The notes below the pieces were generated by a model. That model did not search any database, was not told the origin of the DNA, and saw only the letters and a program-made list of their open reading frames with translations. Shown here in pieces: positions 50,939-60,952 of a stretch of 64,000 nt of DNA. The DNA is from Avibacterium avium (lineage in GTDB: Bacteria; Pseudomonadota; Gammaproteobacteria; Enterobacterales; Pasteurellaceae). Numbering within the stretch: the first letter of the stretch is position 1; each line of letters starts with the position of its first letter. Where the stretch lies: assembly GCF_900454535.1 (NCBI RefSeq), contig NZ_UGSP01000001.1, positions 1,919,501 to 1,983,500 of the forward strand, given 5' to 3'. The position numbers and the translations under genes were made by a program.

Positions 50939-51922
50939 ATGCAATTTCTGAAAAAACTCAGTTTTTTATTAGCAAAATTCACCGCACTTTTTATTATTGT
51001 GCTGGCGTTAATCACCTTTTATAAACCTGAATTATTCACTTGGGTAAAAGGCAATACGCAAGTGTTCATCATCAGCATTATTATGCTTTCAATGGGAATG
51101 ACCTTGGGTAAAAAAGATTACCAAGTGTTAGCGCAACGCCCGTTGGATATTCTTATTGGTACGATTGTGCAATATACCGTAATGCCTTTTGTGGCGATTG
51201 CTATTGCAAAAAGTTTTGATCTTTCCCCTGCGCTTACCCTTGGTCTGGTTTTAGTTGGCTCTTGCCCTGGTGGTGTGGCATCTAACATTATGGCGTTTTT
51301 ATGTAAAGGAGATGTAGCATTTTCCGTGGGAATGACCACCGTATCAACCTTGCTCGCGCCAGTAATGACACCATTATTGTTAAACTATTTGGTTGGTCAA
51401 AGCGTGGAAATGAACGGCTGGGCAATGTTTAAATTTATGCTTTTAGTGACTGTGTTGCCTGTGGCAGTGGGCTCGATTTTAAACATCAGCTTACACCGCA
51501 AACAATGGTTCCAAGACATCAAAGCGTTAATGCCGGGCGTGGCAGTGATTAACTTTGCCTTTATTGTGGGTGGGGTGGTCGCCATTTATGGGAATTACTT
51601 CTTACAATCAGGCTTAATCATTTTACTTTGTATCGTGGTACATAACCTGATCGGCTACGCTCTTGGCTATGCATCAGGCAAATTATTTGGAATGAGCTTA
51701 GCGAAAAAGAAAACTATCTCCTTGGAAGTGGGCGTGCAAAATGCAGGTTTAGCTACAGGATTAAGTATGAAGTTCTTCCCAACCATTCCAGAATCAGCGG
51801 TGGTTTGTGCAGTGGCGTGCGTATGGCACTCAGTGGCTGGAACGATTTACGCCAATTTCTTATTATGGGTGGATAAAAACCGCAAATCCCCTGCTTCATT
51901 AGAATCACAAAATGAAGCCTAA
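50939..51922 (+). CDS. Bile acid:sodium symporter (BASS) family transporter
   Basis: This is an inner-membrane protein of 327 residues with about nine or ten hydrophobic segments, related to the PanS/YocS group of the BASS family. Substrates of bacterial members include pantothenate precursors and other organic anions, and they cannot be deduced here. Family motifs are SMGMTLGKKDY, the helix-break stretch GLVLVGSCPGGVASNIMAFL and EVGVQNAGLATGLSM. AAAGGAAA precedes the ATG. An uptake sequence follows the stop. Confidence 0.85.
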   Translation: MQFLKKLSFLLAKFTALFIIVLALITFYKPELFTWVKGNTQVFIISIIMLSMGMTLGKKDYQVLAQRPLDILIGTIVQYTVMPFVAIAIAKSFDLSPALTLGLVLVGSCPGGVASNIMAFLCKGDVAFSVGMTTVSTLLAPVMTPLLLNYLVGQSVEMNGWAMFKFMLLVTVLPVAVGSILNISLHRKQWFQDIKALMPGVAVINFAFIVGGVVAIYGNYFLQSGLIILLCIVVHNLIGYALGYASGKLFGMSLAKKKTISLEVGVQNAGLATGLSMKFFPTIPESAVVCAVACVWHSVAGTIYANFLLWVDKNRKSPASLESQNEA

Positions 51923-52040
51923 AGTGCGGTGATTTTTTTATAAATATTTCTTCCGAAAATGTGTTGTGTGTTTTCGATGCAATACATTTTCTGTCATTTT
52001 TTAAACTGTCCTTTTTATATTTTAGTCCATTTGATTATTA

Positions 52041-52547
52041 TTATCTTTTCAAATAATTATCACAAGCAATTTCTAGCTTTTTAAAATCACAAGATACCTT
52101 TGAAAAGTAAGGATTATTTCGTTCAATAACATTTTTATAAAGAACTTTTGCTTTATTTTCAATCTTATCACGATTATTTGATATAACTTGATAATCCTTT
52201 CTCAATAACGTTTGATACACTTTGTCTTGAACTAAATTAATATTTATCCTAGATATAAACTCTTTCTTTACAGGAATCATATTGTTCAGTAGTACAGAAC
52301 CTATAAATTTACTATTATGCTTTATTTTAAATGTTGTAGGATCTGAATCTCTTAATTTTAAATGTTTATCTTTAGGAGAGGTTAGCGGTGCAAAATAATA
52401 TTTTCCATTCATATCTAATACAACACCAACATAAGGTTTTTTATTTTTATTATTGTCATAATTATGCTGAACATTATTATCAAAAGATTTCAAATATTTA
52501 ATATAATCTCCATCTACGTAATAAAGATCTAACCTTTTCTTTTCCAC
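52041..52547 (-). CDS. toxN: ToxN/AbiQ-family endoribonuclease (type III toxin)
   Basis: Type III toxins are ribonucleases kept inactive by a repeat RNA that they themselves cut, and several abort phage infection. The 168-residue protein has family size. It shows the typical DYIKYLKSFDNNV start, a KKPYVGVVLDMNGKYYFAPL strand pair, and the TSPKDKH loop. T56, S57 and K59 in that loop align by eye with the T52-S53-K55 active region of Pectobacterium ToxN. MIPVKKEF is also conserved. The start is a GTG at 52547 with GGAGAG eight bases upstream; no ATG exists in frame until codon 47. Base composition is more AT-rich than neighbouring genes. Antitoxin repeats and a terminator precede it. Confidence 0.88.
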   Translation of the reverse strand: MEKKRLDLYYVDGDYIKYLKSFDNNVQHNYDNNKNKKPYVGVVLDMNGKYYFAPLTSPKDKHLKLRDSDPTTFKIKHNSKFIGSVLLNNMIPVKKEFISRININLVQDKVYQTLLRKDYQVISNNRDKIENKAKVLYKNVIERNNPYFSKVSCDFKKLEIACDNYLKR

Positions 52548-52567
52548 TTAATCTACTCTCCATATAC

Positions 52568-52598
52568 AACAAAAGAGAGTATAATACTCTCTTTTGTT
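52568..52598 (-). terminator. Hairpin between antitoxin repeats and toxN
   Basis: A 14-bp perfect inverted repeat (AACAAAAGAGAGTA with TACTCTCTTTTGTT) with a 3-base loop stands directly before the toxN ribosome site. This is the regulatory terminator expected in type III modules, where it keeps antitoxin RNA in excess over toxin mRNA. Confidence 0.85.
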
Positions 52599-52606
52599 AT
52601 TCTTTA

Positions 52607-52720
52607 AATCTCGCATTAAGGCAGCGAAGCACCACTTTTAAGGTTCGCATTAAGGCAGCGAAGCACCACTTTTAAGGTTCGCGTTAAGGCAGCGAAGCAC
52701 CTCAAGGAAGTGAAAACAAT
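52607..52720 (-). ncRNA. toxI: Type III antitoxin RNA (ToxI-like): 34-nt tandem repeats
   Basis: The unit is 34 bases long. Two copies at 52612-52645 and 52646-52679 are identical. A third partial copy from 52680 keeps the first 22 bases with one change. On the transcribed minus strand the unit contains GTGGTGCTTCGCTGCC and CCTTAATGCG. About 2.7 units is close to the 2.8 units of 35 nt known for the AbiQ antitoxin. Each unit should be released by ToxN and fold into an inhibiting pseudoknot. This is inferred from architecture. Confidence 0.82.
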
Positions 52721-52741
52721 CATTCTGCTCTCACGCTTAAA

Positions 52742-52770
52742 AATTTATCAAAATCCACCTAAAAAAGCAA
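52742..52770 (-). promoter_or_regulatory. Candidate promoter of the toxI-toxN unit
   Basis: On the minus strand TTGCTT (52765-52770) and TAAATT (52742-52747) are spaced by 17 bases, ending about 22 bases before the antitoxin repeats. Both boxes are partial matches. Confidence 0.45.
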
Positions 52771-52813
52771 GTTTTAGGCTCGTATTCAGCTCTATTCTAA
52801 AATTCATAAAAAT

Positions 52814-52835
52814 ACCGCACTTTCAAAAGCGCGGT
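52814..52835 (-). terminator. Uptake-sequence hairpin terminating the EamA gene
   Basis: ACCGCACTTT and AAAGCGCGGT pair over 10 bp with one wobble. On the minus strand ATTTTT follows. An inverted pair of uptake sequences, one with a single mismatch, forms the terminator. Confidence 0.65.
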
Positions 52836-52859
52836 GATTTTCTCACCGATTTTTATTCC

Positions 52860-53720
52860 CTACTTGCGTAAATTTTCTAAGGCTACGGCGGTGATGATGA
52901 TTGCGCCGCCGAGTAGCATTGTGAGTGTTGGGACTTCATTGAGCCACAGCCACGCGATTAAAATGGCGTAAACGGGTTCAAGGGAAATAATCATTGCGGC
53001 GGTTCTGGCGCTGAGTACGTCAAGGCTGGAAACAAACAGGGTGTACGCAAGGCTGGTGCAGAGCAAGCCAATGCAGGCGATCCAAAACCAATCTTGCAAT
53101 GATACTGTCGGTAATTCGTTGGCATAAAACGGTAAAAGCACGATAACGCCCACCAAATATTGCCACCAGCTCGCTTGACTGCCTGAAAGTATGCCGCGAT
53201 TTTTGCGATTTAGCACCGCAAGCAAGCCATAAATTGCGCCTGAAAAAATGCCCCATAACAGGCCTTGTGTGGATTGATTGCCAAATTCAAAAGCGGGCGT
53301 AACAAGGATTAAACCAAGCGTAATGGCGAGCAATAAGAAAAACTCGCGCAATTTCAACCGCACTTTAAAAATCAGCATTTCAAATAAGCATACAAAAGCG
53401 GGGAAACTGGCAAAGCCGAGCGTTCCTACTGCCACGCCGCCCACTTTAACCGCAATATAAAAGGTAACCCAATGGGCGGTGAGCAAACTCCCCAACACAA
53501 ATTGTAACAAAATACCTTGTGGGGAAAGTTTGGTTAAGGGCGTTTTCTTATACAAGAAGAACAGGGAAAGTGCCGCCAGTGCGATAAAAACGCGTCCTAG
53601 CACCAACACGCCTGCGCTGCTTTCAATAAGCACACCTAGCACGCCAGTTAAACCAAATAACACCGCGGTGCTATGCACTTTGAGCAAAGCCAGCTGATAT
53701 TGTTTGTTCGCGTTTTCCAT
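52860..53720 (-). CDS. EamA/DMT-family drug-metabolite transporter
   Basis: This inner-membrane protein of 286 residues has about ten hydrophobic helices in two EamA repeats. The first repeat includes GVLGVLIESSAGVLVLGRVF and the second includes LLCTSLAYTLFVSSLDVLSA and SLEPVYAILIAWLWLNEVP, which is typical of repeat ends in the family. The exported metabolite is unknown. It lies between the toxIN module and hemL, both on the minus strand. Confidence 0.88.
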   Translation of the reverse strand: MENANKQYQLALLKVHSTAVLFGLTGVLGVLIESSAGVLVLGRVFIALAALSLFFLYKKTPLTKLSPQGILLQFVLGSLLTAHWVTFYIAVKVGGVAVGTLGFASFPAFVCLFEMLIFKVRLKLREFFLLLAITLGLILVTPAFEFGNQSTQGLLWGIFSGAIYGLLAVLNRKNRGILSGSQASWWQYLVGVIVLLPFYANELPTVSLQDWFWIACIGLLCTSLAYTLFVSSLDVLSARTAAMIISLEPVYAILIAWLWLNEVPTLTMLLGGAIIITAVALENLRK

Positions 53721-53767
53721 TTTTCCCCCTATGCCCGTTACTATTTTCGGCTTGTTGCTATTTTTCG

Positions 53768-55057
53768 TTACGCCGTTTTCATTGCAGCGAAAGCCTTATC
53801 GGCGGCTTGCAAGGTGCGCTCAATATCTTCATCGCTATGCGCTAAAGACATAAATCCCGCCTCATAAGCAGATGGCGCAAGATACACACCTTGTTCAAGC
53901 ATGTTATGGAAAAACTGCTTGAATTTTTCCGCATCGCATTTCATCACTTGCTGATAAGTGCTGACTTCAGGCTGATCGGTGAAGAAAATACCAAACATTC
54001 CGCCCACATAATTCACCACAAATGGAATGCCGTGTTTGTTGGCAAGCGCTTTTAAGCCAAGGGCTAATTTTTCTGTTTGCTCAGCCAGACGCTGTTCATT
54101 GCCGGCTTTTTTCAGCTCGGTTAAACAAGCTAAGCCCGCAGCCATTGCAATTGGGTTGCCAGAAAGCGTTCCTGCCTGATAAACAGGGCCGGTTGGCGCG
54201 ATATATTGCATAATTTCTTTTTTACCGCCAAATGCGCCCACGGGCATTCCGCCGCCGATCACTTTACCAAGGGTGGTTAAATCAGGGGTTACGCCATAAT
54301 ATTGCTGCGCACCGCCTAATGCCACGCGGAAACCTGTCATCACTTCGTCAATAATTAACAATGCGCCATATTGATCACAAAGTTCACGCAGTTGTTGTAA
54401 AAAGCCGGCTTTTGGTGGAATACAATTCATATTGCCTGCCACTGGCTCAATGATCACACAAGCAATGTCATCAGGATATTGCTCAAAGGCTTGCTTAACA
54501 GAATCAATATTGTTGTATTCGCAAGTTAAGGTGTGTTTAGCAAAATCTGCTGGCACACCGGGGGAGCTTGGTTGACCAAGGGTTAGCGCGCCAGATCCTG
54601 CTTTTACCAGTAAACTATCAGAATGGCCGTGATAGCAGCCTTCAAACTTGATGATTTTATCTCGTTTGGTATAACCACGCGCCAAACGAATGGCAGACAT
54701 TGTGGCTTCCGTTCCTGAACTCACCATTCGTACCATTTCGATAGAAGGCACAAGCTGGCAAACTAGCTCTGCCAAGTCAATTTCTAGCGGCGTAGGCGCA
54801 CCAAAGCTCAAGCCTTTTTCTGCGGTTTTTAACACCGCACTTAAAATGGCTGGGTGGTTGTGGCCTAAAATCATTGGCCCCCAAGAGCCCACATAATCAA
54901 TGTACTGCTTGCCGTCCGCATCAAAAATATAAGCTCCCTCAGCGCGATCAATAAATACTGGCGTGCCGCCAACTCCATTAAACGCACGAACAGGGGAATT
55001 CACCCCACCGGGGATCACTTTCTGCGCTTGAGAAAAGAAATTTTCTGAATGGTTCAT
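53768..55057 (-). CDS. hemL: Glutamate-1-semialdehyde 2,1-aminomutase
   Basis: HemL converts glutamate-1-semialdehyde to 5-aminolevulinate using pyridoxal phosphate, in the C5 route to haem. The 429-residue protein has the expected length. It carries the PLP lysine at K265 in [18 protein letters not shown], the substrate segment [14 protein letters not shown], and [10 protein letters not shown]. An open possession of the C5 pathway enzyme suggests that at least part of tetrapyrrole synthesis is encoded in this organism. Confidence 0.96.
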   Translation of the reverse strand: MNHSENFFSQAQKVIPGGVNSPVRAFNGVGGTPVFIDRAEGAYIFDADGKQYIDYVGSWGPMILGHNHPAILSAVLKTAEKGLSFGAPTPLEIDLAELVCQLVPSIEMVRMVSSGTEATMSAIRLARGYTKRDKIIKFEGCYHGHSDSLLVKAGSGALTLGQPSSPGVPADFAKHTLTCEYNNIDSVKQAFEQYPDDIACVIIEPVAGNMNCIPPKAGFLQQLRELCDQYGALLIIDEVMTGFRVALGGAQQYYGVTPDLTTLGKVIGGGMPVGAFGGKKEIMQYIAPTGPVYQAGTLSGNPIAMAAGLACLTELKKAGNEQRLAEQTEKLALGLKALANKHGIPFVVNYVGGMFGIFFTDQPEVSTYQQVMKCDAEKFKQFFHNMLEQGVYLAPSAYEAGFMSLAHSDEDIERTLQAADKAFAAMKTA

Positions 55058-55216
55058 TGTTTATCCTTTATCTTGTTTAAGAGAGAAATTGAGTAAAATT
55101 GTGAGCTATTGTACTGTAAAATTATCAGCAGCCCCAAAAATTTATAAAAATATTTATGCGCACTTTTGCCTTTATGGTATGCTTTCGCCACTCATTTTTT
55201 ACTGAAATTATTCATT

Positions 55217-56284
55217 ATGTTGTTGAGTTTTCTGCTCACATTTCTCGGCGCACTGCTCTCTTTATTTGCAATGCGTCCGATTGCGCAAAAAATCGGTTTA
55301 GTGGATAAACCAAATTACCGCAAACGCCACAAAGGGGCAATCCCCCTGATTGGGGGCATTTCGCTATTTATCGGTAACTGCGTGTTCTATTTTTTAGAAT
55401 GGGATCAAATGCGGCTGCCAGCGCTCTATCTTTTCAGCATTTTTGTGCTGTTAGCTATTGGTATTTTAGACGATCGCTTTGACATCAGCCCGTTTATTCG
55501 CGCAGGAATCCAAGCTTTTCTCGCCATTTTAATGATCGATATGGGTAATATTTATCTCGATCATCTTGGACAAATTTTAGGCCCGTTCCAATTAACGCTC
55601 GGCTCAATCGGCTTGATGATCACGGTGTTCGCCACCATCGCTGTGATCAACGCGTTCAATATGATAGATGGCATAGACGGCTTGCTCGGTGGCTTATCCA
55701 GCGTGGCTTTTGGTGCGATTGGCATCTTGCTGGTAATAGATAACCAAATGGATCTCGCCTATTGGAGCTTCGCCCTAATCATCGCTATTTTGCCTTATTT
55801 AATGCTCAATCTTGGTATTCCTTTTGGCGCAAGATTTAAAGTGTTTATGGGCGATGCAGGCAGCACGCTGATCGGCTTTACCATTATTTGGATCTTGCTA
55901 CTTAGCACGCAAGGCAAAGGCCACCCAATGAACCCAATCACCGCACTATGGATTATCGCCATTCCTGTGATTGATATGATCGCCATTATTTACCGCCGCT
56001 TACGCAAAGGCAAAAGTCCATTCCGCCCAGACAGGTTGCATATTCACCATTTAATGGTGCGAGCAGGACTAAGCTCACGCCAAGCCTTTTTATTAATCAC
56101 CTTTATCGCCGCGCTATGCGCAGGTTTTGGCATTTTAGGCGAAGTGTATTACATCAATGAATGGATAATGTTTGTCGGCTTTATTCTGTTATTTTTCATT
56201 TATGTTTTTTCTATCGCCAGAGCGTGGCGTATCACCCGTTGGGTAAGAAGAATAAAACGCCGCAAACAACGTTCACAAAAATAA
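55217..56284 (+). CDS. wecA: UDP-GlcNAc:undecaprenyl-phosphate GlcNAc-1-phosphate transferase
   Basis: WecA starts lipid-linked glycan synthesis (enterobacterial common antigen or O-chain type) on undecaprenyl phosphate. The 355 residues from the ATG at 55217 (MLLSFLLTFLGALLSLF) have 11 hydrophobic segments. Motifs are DKPNYRKRHKGAIPLIGG, GILDDRFDIS, NMIDGIDGLLGG and DRLHIHHLM. The frame is open to 55166 without family support. The last codons (about 56219-56284) are duplicated downstream at 56412. UppS upstream in the window makes its lipid substrate. Confidence 0.93.
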   Translation: MLLSFLLTFLGALLSLFAMRPIAQKIGLVDKPNYRKRHKGAIPLIGGISLFIGNCVFYFLEWDQMRLPALYLFSIFVLLAIGILDDRFDISPFIRAGIQAFLAILMIDMGNIYLDHLGQILGPFQLTLGSIGLMITVFATIAVINAFNMIDGIDGLLGGLSSVAFGAIGILLVIDNQMDLAYWSFALIIAILPYLMLNLGIPFGARFKVFMGDAGSTLIGFTIIWILLLSTQGKGHPMNPITALWIIAIPVIDMIAIIYRRLRKGKSPFRPDRLHIHHLMVRAGLSSRQAFLLITFIAALCAGFGILGEVYYINEWIMFVGFILLFFIYVFSIARAWRITRWVRRIKRRKQRSQK

Positions 56285-56527
56285 CGCCAAAAACCACCGC
56301 TCTTTTTTTGAATATGGTTTGATAATTTGTGTAGCAACGTAGGGTGGGCTTCAGCCCACCGTTCGAAAAAGTCGTGCCAAGCGATGGGCTGAAGCCCATC
56401 CTACGTTTTCTAGAGCGTGGCATATCACCCGCTGGGTAAGAAGAATAAAACGCCGCAAACAACGCTTACAAAAATAATACAAAAAACCACCGCTCTTTTT
56501 GTGAATATGGTTTGATAATTTGTGTAG
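56219..56527. repeat. 116-bp direct duplication of the wecA tail and its downstream sequence, around a palindromic repeat
   Basis: Positions 56219-56334 (end of wecA and following bases) and 56412-56527 are the same 116-base sequence with a few differences. Between them lies a 77-base element whose ends are complementary (GTAGGGTGGGCTTCAGCCCA and TGGGCTGAAGCCCATCCTAC). The second copy has no start and is not a gene. Confidence 0.88.
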
Positions 56528-56529
56528 GA

Positions 56530-56888
56530 GCGAACCTATGTGTTCGCCCGCCTCCCCTCTTTAGAATGTAGGGTGGCTTCAGCCCACCGATCAAAAAAGT
56601 CGTGTCAAGCGATGGGCTGAAGCCTATCCTACGTTTTCTACGTTTTCTTATTCGGGCAGACACACAGGTCTGCCCCTACGCCCATTTTTCAAATTTTCCA
56701 CAGCGTAAGGGCGAACCTATGTGTTCGCCCACCTCCCCTCTTTAGAATGTAGTGTGGGCTTCAGCCCACCGACCGAAAAAGTTGAGTCAAGCGATAGGCT
56801 GAAGCCTATCCTACGTTTTCTACGTTTTCTTATTCGGGCAGACACACAGGTCTGCCCCTACGCCCATTTTTCAAATTTTCCACAGCGC
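56530..56888. repeat. Two tandem copies of a ~180-bp composite repeat
   Basis: The units begin with GCGAACCTATGTGTTCGC at 56530 and 56711. Each then contains a GGGCTTCAGCCC-type palindrome pair and a GGGCAGACACACAGGTCTGCCC palindrome, followed by CATTTTTCAAATTTTCCACAGCG. The two copies are nearly identical with a period of 181 bases. No gene is supported between 56285 and 56960. Confidence 0.88.
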
Positions 56889-56960
56889 AGGTGCGTATTG
56901 CATACGCTTCGATAAATGAATATGGACAACCCTATCTCTTCGCCACATACAAAAAATAAA

Positions 56961-56990
56961 AAAGGCTTGGAAACCCAAGCCTTAGATTAT
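56961..56990 (-). terminator. Terminator after sodA
   Basis: AAGGCTTGG and CCAAGCCTT form a 9-bp stem around a 4-base loop, followed on the minus strand by TTTTTATTTTTT. Confidence 0.8.
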
Positions 56991-56999
56991 TTTTAACAA

Positions 57000-57626
57000 T
57001 TACAGATTGATTTTTTTCTCGAAACGCTCTGCTGCGTAATCCCAGTTCACTACGTTCCAGAATTCTTTAATGTAGTCTGGACGGCGATTTTGGAATTTTA
57101 AGTAATACGCGTGTTCCCAAACATCTAAACCGAAAATTGGGTAGCCTTCGCAACCTGCGATTTCTTTACCCATTAATGGGCTGTCTTGGTTTGCGGTGGA
57201 AACCACTTCTAATTTACCGTTGTTTAACACTAACCACGCCCAGCCTGAACCGAAACGAGTTGCCGCTGCTTTTTCAAATTCTGCTTGGAATGCTTCCACA
57301 GAACCGAAATCACGGATAATTGCATCTTTTAACGCACCTTGTAAGGTTGTGCCTTTTTTCAAGCTTTTCCAAAATAAACTATGATTTACGTGGCCGCCTG
57401 CGTTGTTGCGTAAACCTGTACGCTTGTCCGCTGGCACTTCCGCTAATTTAGTGATCAATTCACCTGGGCAAAGCTCTGCAAATTGCGGCAATGTTTCTAA
57501 AATCGCATTGGCATTGTTTACATAAGCTTGGTGATGTTTTGTATAGTGAATTTCCATTGTTTGCGCATCAAAATGCGGTTCTAACGCATCATAAGCGTAA
57601 CCTAATTCTGGTAATGTATAAGCCAT
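57000..57626 (-). CDS. sodA: Superoxide dismutase, manganese type
   Basis: SodA converts superoxide to hydrogen peroxide and oxygen in the cytoplasm. The 208-residue protein shows the metal ligands H27, H82, D168 and H172 ([32 protein letters not shown]). The GGHVN and TANQDSP segments, with Q147 near the metal, favour the manganese class. AAGGAAAAA precedes the ATG. A closely spaced inverted uptake-sequence pair (57731-57776) lies between sodA and the restriction operon. Confidence 0.96.
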   Translation of the reverse strand: MAYTLPELGYAYDALEPHFDAQTMEIHYTKHHQAYVNNANAILETLPQFAELCPGELITKLAEVPADKRTGLRNNAGGHVNHSLFWKSLKKGTTLQGALKDAIIRDFGSVEAFQAEFEKAAATRFGSGWAWLVLNNGKLEVVSTANQDSPLMGKEIAGCEGYPIFGLDVWEHAYYLKFQNRRPDYIKEFWNVVNWDYAAERFEKKINL

Positions 57627-57849
57627 AATTTTTTCCTTCTGAATAAAATGTTGGAGTTAAAATTCTGTGCCATTCTAGCAAAAAACTTGATTAAGATCAT
57701 TAAAAGTTTAGATTTTTCGCCAAAATCTCACCGCACTTTACCTTCTATTTTTCACAAAATAAAAGGCAAAGTGCGGTTTAAAATTAGGCATTTTTTGATA
57801 TAATTTAGCGGTTTTAATGATTTGAAATAAAGAGAAAAAAGGCAAAAAA

Positions 57850-59555
<1,706 letters not shown>

Positions 59556-59557
59556 AT

Positions 59558-60952
59558 ATGAAAAAAGTGTCATTTGAAACCTTATTTGAAATTCCCTTAA
59601 GAAATGGCGTTACAAAACCTAAAAAAATTAGGGGAAAAGGATATAAAATGGTAAATATGGGTGAGCTATTTTCTTATCCTATAATTAATAATATTTCTAT
59701 GGATAGAGTGCCTTTAACAGAATTAGAAGAAAAAAACTCCCTATTAGAAAATTATGATTTACTTTTTGCAAGACAATCTTTGGTAAGAAGCGGAGCTGGT
59801 CAATGCTCTATTTTTATTAGCGATGATGAAAAAGTCTGTTTTGAATCGCACATTATTAGATGTAGATTAGATAAAAATAAAGCAAACCCATTATTTTATT
59901 TCTATTTTTTTAGAAGTAATATAGGCAGAAATATAATGGATACTATAATAGAACAAGGTGCTGGGGCTTCAGGGATTCGGGGAAGTGATCTCAGTAAATT
60001 AATGATTCCTTACATAGATATAAAAATACAAAATGATATAGCTGAAAAGTTATTTTCATTAGATCAGAAAATAGAACTAAACACCCAAACCAACCAAACC
60101 CTAGAACAAATCGCACAAGGGATTTTTAAACACTGGTTTATCGACTTCGCCCCTGTACACGCCAAAGCCAACGCCTTGGCGCGTGGCGAAACCACCGAAC
60201 AAGCCGAACTGGCAGCAATGGCTTGCTTAAGCGGAAAAACTGTGGAAAAAATCACCGCACTTAAAACCCAAGATCCCACCGCCTACCACCAACTGCAACA
60301 AACCGCCGCCGCTTTCCCAAGCGAATTTGTGGAAAGTGGAATGGGATTAGTGCCGAAGGGGTGGGAGGTTACAACGCTAAACCATATTTGCGAAATGAAA
60401 AACGGTTATGCTTTTAAAAGCAAAGAATGGACTGATGAAGGCATTCCTGTCATAAAAATTGGTTCAGTGAAACCAATGCTTATTGAGCTTGATAATGGCA
60501 GTTTTGTTGCACCAGAAAATGAAACGCTTCGGGCAGATTTTTTAGCTTCGGAAGGTGATATTTTGGTTGGGCTAACTGGATATGTTGGTGAAGTGGGTAG
60601 AATACCTTATCAAGAAAAGGCAATGATAAATCAACGTGTTGCGAAATTTATTCCTAAAAAAATTACAGAAACAATGAATTATTATTGTTTTATTTATTGT
60701 CTGGCTAGACAAAAAGAATTTAAGGCATTTACTGAAACGAATGCTAAAGGCTCAGCCCAAGCCAATATCAGCACAAGGGAAATTCTTTCTTATCCAGTAA
60801 TCATTGCTACAAAAGAGATCCATATTGCTTTTGAAAATGTAGTAAAAAATTTACTGGATAAAATTATTGTAAACAGCGGTGAAAATTCTACTTTAACTAA
60901 AACTAGAGATGGATTATTGCCTAGACTTTTGAGTGGAGAAATAGAGTTATGA
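59558..60952 (+). CDS. hsdS: Type I restriction specificity subunit HsdS
   Basis: HsdS recognises the bipartite DNA target of the type I complex. The 464 residues have an N-terminal target-recognition domain (about 1-165), a central conserved spacer with QKIELNTQTNQTLEQIAQ and FKHWFIDFAP, a second recognition domain (about 270-420, opening WEVTTLNHICEMKNGYAFKS), and a C-terminal conserved end with TKTRDGLLPRLLSGEIEL. The recognition domains are distinctly AT-rich while the central spacer resembles host genes and carries an uptake sequence, suggesting domain exchange. It lies two bases after hsdM and overlaps the next gene by four bases. Confidence 0.95.
   Translation: MKKVSFETLFEIPLRNGVTKPKKIRGKGYKMVNMGELFSYPIINNISMDRVPLTELEEKNSLLENYDLLFARQSLVRSGAGQCSIFISDDEKVCFESHIIRCRLDKNKANPLFYFYFFRSNIGRNIMDTIIEQGAGASGIRGSDLSKLMIPYIDIKIQNDIAEKLFSLDQKIELNTQTNQTLEQIAQGIFKHWFIDFAPVHAKANALARGETTEQAELAAMACLSGKTVEKITALKTQDPTAYHQLQQTAAAFPSEFVESGMGLVPKGWEVTTLNHICEMKNGYAFKSKEWTDEGIPVIKIGSVKPMLIELDNGSFVAPENETLRADFLASEGDILVGLTGYVGEVGRIPYQEKAMINQRVAKFIPKKITETMNYYCFIYCLARQKEFKAFTETNAKGSAQANISTREILSYPVIIATKEIHIAFENVVKNLLDKIIVNSGENSTLTKTRDGLLPRLLSGEIEL

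Noticed and set aside
52612-52701. Direct repeats that could be a small CRISPR array
   Set aside because: The 34-base units are contiguous with no spacers, and a ToxN-type gene follows, so antitoxin repeats explain them.
56412-56477. Possible separate small gene ending like WecA
   Set aside because: It is a direct duplication of the last codons of wecA without a start codon.
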